64,000 nt of DNA from Symsagittifera roscoffensis (Eukaryota > Xenacoelomorpha > Acoela > Convolutidae): contig NC_087066.1 in assembly GCF_963678635.1 (NCBI RefSeq), positions 51,271,581 through 51,335,580 on the forward strand, in the 5' to 3' direction. Under the pieces are notes generated by a model. It saw nothing but the letters and a program-made list of their open reading frames with translations, ran no database searches and was not told the DNA's origin. Position 1 is the stretch's first letter; the number at the start of each line of letters is the position of its first letter. A program made the position numbers and the translations under genes. Shown in pieces: positions 53,377-64,000 of the stretch.

Positions 53377-53380
53377 CCTC
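53377..53380. repeat. Target-site duplication CCTC (right)
   Basis: It matches 34471-34474. Removing the element restores ...gcacccctccctcattt..., a pyrimidine-rich tract just upstream of an acceptor-like cag at 53398-53400. Confidence 0.85.
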
Positions 53381-53400
53381 CCTCATTTCTCTTTTTACAG

Positions 53401-53448
53401 ATCTTCCAAAAGAATATCACAAACGGCAAGAAAAGAAAAACATGTGAA
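53401..53448 (+). other. Possible alternative terminal exon of the GPCR-like gene
   Basis: A strong acceptor (catttctctttttacag) precedes a 16-codon frame that fits phase 1 of exon 1 and would add DLPKEYHKRQEKKNM and a stop, giving a 48-residue single-pass product. Used as an internal exon via GTGAAAGT it would break the frame into 56404. It may be a cryptic site only. Confidence 0.3.
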
Positions 53449-55241
53449 AGTTATGCTATCGGTTTACCGATTCAACCGACTAGAGTTCCTTTTAAAATAT
53501 TTTAAAATAAGTTAGGAGTGACATCTTTGCTTTCGTTTAAAATAATCTGGAAAGCAAAAATTTCAAACATTTTTTTCGACACTGACAAAGACCTGAGTGT
53601 TTTAATTGCAGTTGGAACCACGGATGACGAAATTCGTGCAAATGTGTTATACTTGCTGTGATATACTTTTGTCAGTAAAAGAACAACTAGGTTTGGAGTT
53701 ATTTTTGATTGACTAAACAAAGCCAAAACTGACCGTTTCTAGTGTAAATTTTTGGGCCCGAGATCTGTTTAAACTTTAAGCAAGATTGGTCATCATCAAT
53801 TTATTTCTAAAATCAACCCAATATGAGAAAAACGCGCTTTAAATATAAAGTCTTATTTTATTTGACCGGATAATTTGACGGCCTTAGTGCAATTTGTAGT
53901 TGAATGTGGTTGAACTTTTAAATGAAAGTTAATTAGCCAAGAGATTGGTTAAAAAGATTCAACCATATTAATTTCAATTCAAGAGATTTAGGTCTAACGA
54001 TTTTGGACCCTTTAGTGCATAAGACCCGAACTTACATCGCATCTACTTTCAATGAGTTTTCATGGTAGTTACATACTTATCGCCTTACAAAAACAAGTTA
54101 GAGAACTTATTATTTACTCTAAACAAAATCTACCTGAAATTATTGCACACTTGTTTTGCGCTACAAAAAGATTTGAATCTACCCGCACACTATTGGCCGT
54201 ACAAAAATTTTTAATTCTTCACCGCTATATACGCTTGCAGTATAAATCAAATAAAATCAGAGGTTTTGTTCCTGTTTGCAACGTGGCTAAAAAAAACTGA
54301 ATCAGTTGATGATTTAGTTTTGTACGAAAATCATGTCTTATTCTGCTTTTTTTTTGCAAAGGTGACTTCGATGACCGGAACGAAAAATGTCCAGGGTTTC
54401 CTTCGTGCCAAAACATGTCATTTTGTACCCTGAAAATTTTCTAAAGTTTGCCGTTGTACCGTTTTTCTGCTGATATTTTGTCAGCCTAGTTACCAGAGCA
54501 TGGTCGGTTAAAGTGATTCAAAAAACTTTCATCATAATTGTAGCTCTTTCTGATGTAATCCTGTAATTAACGCAGATAACTGAAGCTCAAAGCAATTCTG
54601 AAATTATGAATTGAATAATTTTACCATGGTTAATTCTCGAACATTTTTTAAATAATTTTTGAAGCAATTAAAAGTTAACTGTTTTTTTTGCATTCATAGT
54701 TTATTGCATTCAATGAATTTCTATTCCGCAACCGGTTCATAAAAGAACGTTTGACAAATTCAAACCAGGTGAATAAAACATTAACGAAAATGTATAAATT
54801 TGAGTTTGATAAAGCTCAATAAAAAATATAATTGAATCATCTATGACAAGTGTAGAAAAAAAACAATAAATCAAATTTTTTTTTGAAATTTGAAAAGAAA
54901 ATTCAATATATACACTTATTTATCAACAACTCCCGGATTTTTATTTAAGTTAAAAAAATCATTTCAATTAACTAAATAGTTACTAAAACACCATCGAATT
55001 AGTTGAAGAAAAATTAATTAAAAATCCAGTTTTTACAAAAAAATTGCTGCATCAAAAGCAAAAAAAAAATCATTTTTTTTACTAAGTTTTGTATAAAATT
55101 GGAGTGAGTCTGAAAAAAACTGAGTTTTTCATTCAACGGAAAATTTTCAAATTTTCAGTTTTTTAATTTACAGCATCTAATCAACTCTCCCGCCATTTAA
55201 TCAGGGGCCTTAGTAAAAATATCAATGCTGGCGTTTAATTT

Positions 55242-55329
55242 TCGGTTTTCTGAAGGATTTCAACAAAATTAGTTATAATAAAGCTGTCGGTTTTCTGAAG
55301 GATTTCAACAAAATTAGTTATAATAAAGC
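55242..55329. repeat. 45-bp tandem duplication
   Basis: A block beginning CGGTTTTCTGAAGGATTTCA and ending TAATAAAGC occurs twice in a row with no visible difference, so it is recent. Confidence 0.9.
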
Positions 55330-55654
55330 GCATCTCACTGATTAGTTGATTTACTCCATTTTCTCAAAAAGAGTTAGTTAACTACGAAAAGTAGTTATTT
55401 AACTAAAATGTGCTTTTATGATTAATATGGGGGTTAGAGAAAGAATGATTTGTGCTGAATCATGAAACGTTGTGAAGTTTTGTTCCAGTTTTTAGTCCTA
55501 TTTTTATTTCCCAGTATCTGGCATATTTTTTGTATCGCATGTGATGCGAAATTCCGCTCAGCGTGGTTAATACACACGAAAAAATAATGAATGAAATCTA
55601 CGGCTTAATTGAGTTTCCACAGCTGAATTTCGATTCAATACCCTCCAAATATCA

Positions 55655-56185
55655 ACAAGACTGCTCGCATCGAGGCGAAGCCCTGAATGTTCCGACTGCC
55701 TTTTAAAGTCTATGGAGAAGAAATAATTTAAAAAAAACTGAATATAATAATTATAGAAAGAATTTTTTTTCTTAGTTTGAGATCTTTTGTGAAAATCATC
55801 CCCCACACGCCATATAAAGTACACGGTGATAATTTTGTTCCTAATAACAAATTAATTATGGTAAATGAGCGTTCTTCAACCAATTTGGAGCGACGTCTTA
55901 GACGGATTAAATCTCCGCTTACGCGTTATTAGCGCGGAATATATCGCGCGTTAATTGTTCCAAATTGGCCAAAATGACGATCTTTAAACCCTCAAAAACC
56001 CTCTACGAAAAACATCAAAGGTGAAATATATATTTTTTCAAATTTAAGCTCAGGACAATACTTTTTGAACAATAAAAAAAATCGTCAAAACTGGCTAGTT
56101 AAAAAGTCGAAATTTGTCTGAAGAAAAAAAATCACCCCGAGCATAAACATTTCGTCACTTTCATTACAAAAGTCGGAAAAAAAGC
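55655..56185 (-). repeat. Dispersed 'gcgcgatat' family, copy 3 (inverted)
   Basis: It is the reverse complement of the 32010-32470 arrangement: CGAAGCCCTGAATGTTCCGA at the left, GGATTAAATCTCCGCTTACG and TATATCGCGCGTTAATTG in the middle, and 'ccgagcataaacatttcgtc' at the right. It lies in the GPCR intron. Confidence 0.75.
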
Positions 56186-56403
56186 AAAATATAATCAAAA
56201 TTGAGAAAATAGTCAAAAACGAGAAAGCTTAATACGTTTTGATATTTTCGAAAATATTTCTAAAAGTTTTCGAAAATTTTTTTATTTTTCTATATCAGTG
56301 AAATAGTTTTGTCAAGATTTTTCAACACTATAAAAAACATGTTTTTGCCAAAAGCATTCAGCATTACAGTAATTTTTTGTTTAGCACTTTCCATTGTTTT
56401 CAG

Positions 56404-56811
56404 CCGCAAGAGGGACATCTACGGGCTCCTTCTTAGTCTGCAACTATATTTTGACTGACGTTTGGAAACTACTCATGTCAATTCTTCACGACTCGAACCA
56501 CTTTCTCCGCCAATCACAGTCCGACATTTGGATCCTTCCTTTTATGGCGCCTATTTTTACCTACTTGGCACTTCCAATGCTCCTCCTGAACTCCTTGTCA
56601 CAAATCAAGAACCCGATGTTCTACTTGCAGTTCCAGAAGAACCTCATGCGCTTCGCCACTCTGTTCGTCTGGCTCCTGGGATCCGGATGGTGTGCGATTC
56701 TAGTGGCATGCTATCTGGCGGATCTGGACGGGAAGAGACCATTCAGCCAGTTTATGGTCGTCATCCACTCACTTTCAGTCGCATTTTGCGTCTTCATTGT
56801 CTTCGACATGA
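56404..56811 (+). CDS. Rhodopsin-like GPCR gene, exon 2 (TM2-TM5)
   Basis: The exon lies between gttttcag and A|GTGAGT, takes one base from exon 1 and ends in phase 1. It encodes GSFLVCNYILTDVWKLLMSI (TM2), DIWILPFMAPIFTYLALPML (TM3), a second loop with NPMFYLQF where receptors often have a PL.Y motif, FATLFVWLLGSGWCAILVAC (TM4, with the conserved W) and FMVVIHSLSVAFCVFIVFDM (TM5). The DRY motif and the TM3 disulphide cysteine are not evident, so it is divergent. Another multi-pass family cannot be excluded. The ligand is unknown. Confidence 0.72.
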
Positions 56812-56917
56812 GTGAGTTCTAGTTTTTTTCTAATTTTTAAAGATGTTCATGTTAGTTTATTCTACAACCCGAGCCTCAAACTTACTTGTTTGGGCTCATC
56901 TGGGATCTAATTAACAA

Positions 56918-56932
56918 CCCCCCCCCCCCCCC
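56918..56932. repeat. C15 homopolymer run
   Basis: Fifteen cytosines in intron 2 of the GPCR-like gene. Similar runs on the same strand are at 22748-22761 (C14) and 33516-33528 (C13). Confidence 0.95.
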
Positions 56933-57589
56933 TTATGGTTGCTACTTAAGAATCTCCACCCCTTTAAATAAATACAGTAAAAAGCACTAGAGCGTTCTAT
57001 TGAGAGTTCTAATTTTGCTGCATTCTGATTGGTCGAAACTTCTCTAACTTAATATACTTAATAATCTCTCCCTACTTCATAGAACGTTTTGACCTTAGAC
57101 TATTTTTGGAAAAATTGCACAAAAAATATCCGCTCTTCTGCAAAAAAAACTCCGCTCTTCGAGCTGATCGGTCAAGAAGATGTTATAAATAGTATCAACC
57201 GTGCGGCGAACGAGTCGAATACCTGACAACAGTTTGGCTTCTGTGTAAATCGACTACGGGCCTCGTGATGCCTTCAAACCATGGTGTTCCTAATGATGGA
57301 GTGACCGAATGTTGGAAAATAATTTTCAGTTATTTTCAGCCAATCAGAGTTGAGTATGTAGAAATCTCAACGAAACCGCCAAAATCTCAAAATCGAATAA
57401 ATAGCCCATTAAGTTTAAAATTGACTGATAAAAAAAATAAGTTCAAGTATTGCGTGCGAAATGGAAGTCGGGTATTAGAATAGCCTAAAATCGCAATTTT
57501 AAAAATTTAATGGAAATTTTTAAAATCGGTTCAAAATTTTAAAAATTAATGAGAATGTCCCAAATTAAAAAAAAAGATATTTGTTTTAG

Positions 57590-58014
57590 CTTTCCATAAA
57601 TGGAAGGGAAGACGAAGAGTGCACCACCAATCACAGCCCTTATGCTACCACTGTGTGACATCACGTCCTGCGACTCCCTCGTCAGCCAATCAGAGACCAC
57701 TGATGCTCGTGTCTTCCATATGCACCAACTCCGCGACCAATCAGCTTTCGACAATCGAGAGCAACAGTTTTCCATTGGACCCGATTATTGGCCAAGTTGA
57801 TCTGATACCCGATTTTATTCTGCTAATCACCTCATCGGTTTTGCTGACGCTGCCCATAAATTTCATGATTCTTTGCTCCCAAAATGGATACAGAATGAAT
57901 CCACTAACTAATGTGACCTTGACCTTTTTGTACTTGAACCCGCTCTGCTCCATCGTCGGAGTGATTTTATACACAGCTTTGAAATTTGACACGCTCACTA
58001 ACTTCGCCAATTAG
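57590..58014 (+). CDS. Rhodopsin-like GPCR gene, terminal exon (loop 3, TM6, TM7)
   Basis: The acceptor is ttgttttag. Joining A + CT gives ...FDM-TFHKWKGRRR, a basic third cytoplasmic loop of about 85 residues. IPDFILLITSSVLLTLPINF (TM6) and NVTLTFLYLNPLCSIVGVIL (TM7) follow. TM7 carries an NP motif in the place of NPxxY, then a short tail and TAG. The complete three-exon protein is 310 residues, normal for this family. Confidence 0.72.
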
Positions 58015-58033
58015 AAACTTTCAAATTATTTAG

Positions 58034-58039
58034 AATAAA
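58034..58039 (+). terminator. Polyadenylation signal of the GPCR-like gene
   Basis: AATAAA lies 19 nt after the TAG stop. It is the only canonical signal close to the terminal exon. Confidence 0.6.
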
Positions 58040-58119
58040 ATATGCAAATTGCGACAAAATTAAAATATTTTTATGCCATTTGTTTTTTTTTTGCTTTTTG
58101 CTGCAGTATAGCTCCTATC

Positions 58120-59420
58120 GGAAAAGAATGACGGAAAATTGTGACTCCCCAAACGGTCAAGTTGATCTGAAATTCAAATCTAAGAACAAAGTTTTTCATT
58201 TTGTATCTGAAATTTTTTTCTGTTGGCTTTCTCTTTTCTCGGAGTGAAAACTTCAGTCAAAAAATTACAGCTAAAAGTTCAATAAAATCATAAAATCACA
58301 TCAGAAGAATTTCGGTAAATGATATCTAGTACTAAAAATCCGATTACAAATCCGATTTACCTCCGATTACAAAAAGTTATCGGAGGTAAAATATCTTTTT
58401 AAATTTGAGATCAGAAAGTCGATATCTTCAAGCGGGTATAAAAAGTTTCTGTTAAAAACTATCATTTCGATCGGCGAAAACTGACTCCGAGCATAAATAA
58501 AAAACACCCCGAGCATAAATATTCCGTTTTCTTCGAAAGTCAGAACAAAAAATAAATGAAATAGAATAAAAGGAAAATTTTTTTATTGTGAAATTTTGGT
58601 TGAGAAATCATCAACCCACACGCCATATAAAGCAGAAAGTGATAGATTTTGCTCCTTGAAAAAATCAAATATAGCAAATAAGCTTCTTTCAACCAACTTG
58701 GAACGATTTTAAGACGGATAAATCTCCGCTTGCAAGTTAATAGCGCGAAATACATCGCGCGTCAACTGTACCAAATTGGCCAAAATGGCAATCTTTAGAC
58801 CCCCATAACTTTAAAAAAGTGATCACAAGCAAAATATCTTTTCAAGTTTAAGCTCAAAACAACAATAAGTTTTGAATGATTCTAAAAATTTTTGTAAAAA
58901 TTGGCTAGTTAAAAAAGTCGAAACTTGTCTGAAGAAAAAACAAGACTGCTCTTATGTCAGGGCAAAGCCCTGAATGTTCCGACTGTCCCATAATTCATAT
59001 CGACTAGTGTTTGGGAAAAAATGTTGAAAATCTATCAATTTTGGACAATATCAAAATGTGAAACGTTGAGTCGTTTGAAATTAACACGGACCAATTATCT
59101 AGCATCAGTTCAATTTGAAAGGATTTTCTTGTGCGGGATAATTCGTCACGCATAAATAATTCGAGTTAGGCTTTCAGCAATATGAATGAAATCTTCAAAG
59201 CGCGCATACGTTAGTCCAGAATATGACCATTATTTTCAAACCCCCAGAACTTTCCAAAAAATAATCGGAGGTAAAATATCTTTTTGATTTTGAACTCAAG
59301 AAGTTGATATCTTCAATTAAGTACACAAAAATTTTGTCGAACACTATTATTTTGTTCGGCGAAAATTGATTGAACAGAAAAACCACTCTGACAATCAACA
59401 CTACAATACAAACCGTCGGA
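58120..59420 (-). repeat. Head-to-tail fragments of the 'gcgcgatat' repeat family
   Basis: One copy's right end (CCCCGAGCATAAATATTCCG, 58504-58523) is followed directly by the body of another (58550-58940, with ATAAATCTCCGCTTGCAAGT and ACATCGCGCGTCAACTGTAC). Then comes the left end of a third (58943-58985, GGCAAAGCCCTGAATGTTCC). Blocks 'atcggaggtaaaatatcttttt' occur at 58380 and 59264. The arrangement is nested or tandem. Confidence 0.65.
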
Positions 59421-60169
59421 AACATAACAATTCAAAAGGCGAGAAACAAAAGATAGTCCAGCAACTCTCTGTCAGAAATATGTTTCAGAATTTACCGTTC
59501 TCAGGGCAAATAGACACATTGTGATGAGTGCAGCTTGTGAAAAATCAGTTTCGATCAAAGGGGCATGTTTTAAAGCATTTAAAATTAATTAATCTTAAGG
59601 AAAATAAAAAACGTAAACAAAAAAAACAGCAGATTTTTTTATATTTGACTCTCCAGTGTCGTGCTGAAATTCTGCAGATATATGAGCTGCCTTTGTTAGT
59701 GGAAATACTGCATTCAATGTTATCCTTGACCCGGTTTTCAAATTATCCCAGACAGTTCTACTTAATGAAAAATTTATGCGGAAAAAGTTTATCTTGACAA
59801 ATTTAAATGATTTTAAAAAAATTATAATTGGAAATGTGTTCTAATGAGTCTGTCCAGCACTTACTTGGAATTAGAAAAATAGTTCATGAAATTTGGGAAA
59901 AACTAGTTTTTGTTTTGGAAAAAATACTGTCTAACTGAAATTGTTCAAATGGCTCAAAACTGGAGTCGGGTACGCCTAGTGCTAATACTATTCGAGTATC
60001 AACTTAGATTTTGAACGACTGCTTTACCGGCAAACAACACTTGAAGTTGCCGAGGCTGAGAAACCCTTCTCAAAACATTTGGATGTTCTGTCAGACTGAT
60101 TTTGTTTTGTTATAACTGATTGTAAAAATCAGAATCTTACCCGCACTGGAATTTCATGAATAATAATTG

Positions 60170-62345
60170 TTTATGTTGTCATTTTATAGTTTGTATCTAT
60201 AAATTTACAAAATAATCGATTATAATCCATCCTAGTATTTTTTAGATGGAATATATAAAAATGGATTATATTTCTTCTAATTTTTCAGCCAAAATAATCC
60301 CTATAATCAGTCATAATCCATTATAATGGATTTTTTCGAGAGGTATGCCATAAAATGTACAACTTTTTTTCAAATTTATCGCTTTTCCTGTTTAGTGCAG
60401 TTGCTACGTATTAGGTTTAACAAAACTTTACATTTCAAGTTTTATATTTTTACCCCCCACCCCCCTGTTTACCCCGTTTCCTGTTTACCCGCCACCCCCT
60501 CTTTACCCCCCTTTTTTGCTGAAAGTGGGCGGGTTAAAAAAAGTGGGGGGAGGGGGGGGGGAGGTTGGAACAACTGAGTAACCTCCCTCTCCCGTCCCCG
60601 TTCAAAATGCTTATTCGAGTAGGTTTAGATTGCATTGCGAGTAGGCTGTGAGTAGGCCGTGAGAATTTGCAACAATAATGGATTATAATGACATCAATTT
60701 AGACAACAGTTTTCCACCTTAATCGATTATTATCCATGGAACTCCGGTGCGGGTAGTTAACTTTTGATCAAGTAAATCGTTTGCTTTAAAGTTTTTTAAC
60801 TAACTAAAACGTATTTTCAAATAGCTAAATTCTGAGGCTTGCTACTGACGTATTCAACTAGGTTGCATTATCGTAAAAAAAAGTTGAAGAAAAAAATCCT
60901 TATGTACTCATTAGGCTCCGCTTGAAAAAAAATTCACGACCTTTGAACACTTTGGTTTTTGCAACTTTTTCTGAGAAAATTCGATGCAGTATTGATAACA
61001 GATGGCAAAAGCTGTTGTTGTTTTTTTTCTGTCTGATAATTTTGATACCAGCAATCTTGCCTTTAAAAAATAATGAGTTAATGACAGAAGTAATGGCTTT
61101 TCAAGCATAACAACTTTGAAAGTTTTCTAACAAAATACACAGAAACATAAGCTAATTTGTCTACTCATTCTCAGTGAATTTTCAGCACTGCTACTCATTA
61201 GTTCATTGGAAATTTTTATATTGTTTAATAATTATGTGGAACCCTTTGATGATTTTTAGCTTTGAAATATACCTTATTCATGCTGTTTTTGCTGACGCCT
61301 CTTGAAATATTTAAACGGTTGATTAGTTTAAGGTCTTTTCACGCTTTCTGTCTTAATTGGCAAAGTTCAATTTAAAAAAAATCAAATTTGATTGGCCTTT
61401 ATTGGATACGTCGCCAATTGTTTGGACAAAAACAAACAAAACGTGCTAAATTAAGCAGCCCGCATCTAGTGTCAAGCATTAATAATCGATTATATTTTGA
61501 TTTTTGAACCAGTCTTACTAAAATTGAGAAACAATCGATTCTAATCAATTAATAATCAATTATAATCTCTCTTTTTAAAATAAAATTATAATTATTTATA
61601 ATCCATTATAATCGATTATAATCGATTATATATTCGTCTATTTTTCGATACAATTATAATCGCTTATAATTGATTATAATCCTTTTGTTCGTCCATTTTA
61701 TCTTCGAAGTTGCATCTAAATTTCTTATATTTTTTGCTTTTTCTAGACGTTGGTTCCTATGAAAAATGAGAAAAAATGTTTCTAATGTTTTCCCATCAAT
61801 TCAAATTTTTAAGTTTTTTTCATATCTTTCCCATTAAAGTTGTTTTCTGATGCAAATTTTAAGCTTTATTAACCACGAAAACATCAGCAAATTAATTTAG
61901 TTTCATGATTGATTCGGATGATTTATTTTTCATCTACCGCGGGAACCTTTCCACTAATATGAAAGGATCTCTATGAAACTTTTGTATCGTGGTAAAACTT
62001 TGTGTTCAGATGAACCAAAGTGTTCAAGAGACCTCTCTTTCAAAGATTTTTTATTGACACAAAAATAATAACCCATGCGGTATAATTCGAATATAGTTTT
62101 GAATTGACAAAATTTTGGCAAAATAAGAAATTATAATCGATAATGATTTATTATAATTGATTTTAAGGGTTTTTTGTAAGAACTATAATCAATTATAATC
62201 GATTATAAGAGATTATAATCTCTTGGAAACTATCGCGATTATAATCAATTATAAATCCTTTAAACAGATAATTTTGGTAATTATAATTGATTATAATTGT
62301 CAAAAAAACATGATAGTAATCCGTTATAATCGATTACTTACGCTT
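60170..62345. repeat. Clusters of palindromic ATAATCGATTATAAT-type repeats
   Basis: Motifs such as ATAATCGATTATAATC, TATAATCCATTATAATGG and AATTATAATCGATTATAAG recur dozens of times in four clusters, separated by ordinary AT-rich sequence. They are self-complementary and could form cruciforms. Simple AT-rich satellite expansion is the plain explanation. Confidence 0.7.
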
Positions 62346-64000
62346 AAACTCGGATGCGGGAGTGATGATTTTTTGATGATACAAAATGTTTAGAACCATT
62401 CTACACAGACATAATTGTTCTGAATTGAATCTTAATTGCTAAATTTTATTAACTTTATGAAGTTAATTTAGTGGATGGCTTTTGTTGTCTTCCAAACTTT
62501 TTCTAGTCTTTTTACTCTAACAATCTCACAACATGTAAAAACATGATTATAGTTTTCAAAACTAATAACTTATCACTTAAGATTAATTGATTGCCCTAAA
62601 CCATAACTGAATGGTTTTTGAGCTTACTAAGTTCCGCTTATCATTTGTAAAAAAAAAATAAGATTCAAAATTCTTCAAATTTTGGGCAGATTTCAGTAAA
62701 AGTTCTAAGATGGCAAAGACGAACAATCAAAAACGCAACAAAAAAGAATATTTGAAGAAAAAAAAAGCTGAGACGGCAAAGTTTTTTGTGAAATATCAAA
62801 ATCCTGATTGTTTTGGCTGTCCTAGATTATCTGGCATGATAAACTTTAGTTTAAACAGATAATGATCTGGAAAAAAATTTAAATACTAAGAAAAATAGCA
62901 ATGAGTATTCGACTTCTTCTAAGTTCCTTTGATACAAAACGCAACTATGTTGAAAAGTAATACAAAAATTTGAGTAATTTGCAACGGTCAACATAGCTGC
63001 TCACGAAACAAGTAGGCGGAACAAAGCAAAAATTCGGTTGTTGGCAAAGTTTCAATCAATGGTTTTAAGTTTTTCCGATTAAAGTCAATATCATAATTGA
63101 ATCCCAACTGAGTTCGTTTGATATCTCAGTTTTAACCAAAAAAAAATGCATGTAGATCTTAATTAAGGCCAAAACAGCAGCTCGTATCCCCAGTGGAAAA
63201 ATCGTTTTAGAGTATTTTCAGCTGTAAAAAAGACTCCTCCAATTTGAGAAAAAGTATATATTTAAAATCTTAGCTTTTGACAGTCATGTAAAGCGAGTAG
63301 TTGCTGTTTGGTATTTGGTGTCCTTGTTACCCTTGCGAAAAACATAAGTATTGCAATCGGGCGCTAGATTTTCACATGAATAACTCTGTTAATTTTGGTA
63401 AAATCAAGGAATTTCAAGAGTTTGATCATTTGTACTGATTTTTTTGCAGAATGAAAAAAGTTACTCTATGTAGGATTTAACCGATCGAGTAAATTTCGGT
63501 GAGTAATTTTTTTCAAAAGTAAAATTCCAAGAAAATATTGAATTATTTTTTCGGATTCGTGATTTTCGGCCTCGTTTCTGTCCGTTCATTATTTTCCGTT
63601 TTTTCTTGGATATCAATTACATTATCTGATAAAAGAATTAGCGGTTTTTCAAAGCATGGATTTTAAATTGATTATAAATTTTTCACTCAAATTGAAACTT
63701 CTGTAATTTGTCATTTTACTAAGTCTGATTTTGATTAATTTTTTGAAAAGTTTTTTTTTCAGACGCTTTCATTTTTTTTCATTTTTTTGAAAAACGTTTA
63801 GTTCAGTAGGAAATTACTGAAAAAATTCAAAAAAAAGCATCTCAATAGAACCATTACTTATTCACCTGTGTGTCTGCATAATCCCCTCGTCTCTTTTGAG
63901 TATAAAACTTAAACCTTTTTTATTGGACTTTTTTTGTTTTCTCAAAAGCACTCTCCCAAATATAAATTTTTGGGTTTAAGTGATAAAAACAGGTTATGGG

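Larger units (their letters stand above)
34405..56403 (+). other. 22-kb intron of the GPCR-like gene, split by the LTR element
   Basis: The donor is CCAG|GTCAGT and the acceptor TTGTTTTCAG|CCGCAAG, with phases matching. Without the 18.9-kb insertion the intron would be about 3.1 kb. The host remainder (53381-56403) contains one 'gcgcgatat' family copy, a 45-bp tandem duplication and no other supported exon, apart from the possible alternative exon at 53401. Confidence 0.75.
58015..64000. other. Downstream region: repeats, no supported gene
   Basis: After the polyadenylation signal come head-to-tail fragments of the 'gcgcgatat' family (58120-59420, minus orientation). Unremarkable AT-rich sequence follows, then a C/G-rich low-complexity patch (60450-60600). 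Several clusters of ATAATC/GATTAT palindromic sequence lie at 60170-60360, 60670-60740, 61480-61690 and 62090-62340. A fragment at 63345-63430 resembles 5425-5510. Short ORFs here have no coding character. Confidence 0.6.

Noticed and set aside
1-64000. CRISPR arrays, operons or bacterial genes
   Set aside because: Introns, SINEs, an LTR element and sparse coding show a eukaryotic genome. The only tandem arrays are coding EGF repeats and minisatellites.

Overview
The window is invertebrate animal DNA. It is AT-rich, has long introns with GT-AG splice sites (and one GC-AG intron), and is crowded with decayed repeats. It carries parts of two host genes and one very large, apparently intact LTR retroelement. 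A tunicate-like host is possible, because an EGF+ZP membrane protein recalls ascidian egg-coat proteins, but the sequence alone does not settle this.

Layout, left to right. From 5.8 to 26.1 kb on the + strand lies a seven-exon gene (the 5' end was not found) for a secreted or membrane-anchored protein of more than 2,100 residues. It has a Cys-rich N-terminal segment, a fibronectin type II-like domain, about 39 EGF-like domains, a complete ZP domain, a furin site and a C-terminal membrane anchor. Thirty-three EGF domains sit in an 11 x 387-bp tandem array inside one 5.4-kb exon. Splice phases agree across all exons, including a 25-nt microexon. Its introns hold dispersed repeats, tRNA-derived SINEs and foldback elements.

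From 34.3 to 58.0 kb on the + strand is a three-exon gene for a 310-residue protein with about seven membrane helices, most like a divergent rhodopsin-family GPCR. Its first intron is 22 kb long because it contains, in antisense, an 18.9-kb Ty3/gypsy-type retrovirus-like element (34475-53376). The two 408-bp LTRs look identical, begin TG and end CA, and are flanked by a CCTC target-site duplication, so the insertion is very young.

On its own coding (minus) strand the element reads: LTR, primer site, repeat-bearing leader, a 155-codon basic ORF, a 2740-codon fused gag-pol (capsid, zinc knuckle, protease, reverse transcriptase, RNase H, integrase with GPY/F module), and then an almost gapless chain of open frames. 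The chain holds a 50-codon ATG-less frame, two small membrane proteins, a 378-codon frame with no ATG at all, an 872-codon envelope glycoprotein resembling chuvirus-type glycoproteins, and a 597-codon protein of unknown type. Two junctions use ATGA stop/start overlaps. A 3' noncoding region and the second LTR follow. This element is the strongest candidate for an undescribed system.

The remaining sequence (0-5.8, 26-34, 53.4-56.4 and 58-64 kb) shows no gene I can support. It holds repeats, a TG microsatellite, poly-C runs and clusters of palindromic ATAATCGATTAT-type sequence. All calls are by eye; no database search was possible.
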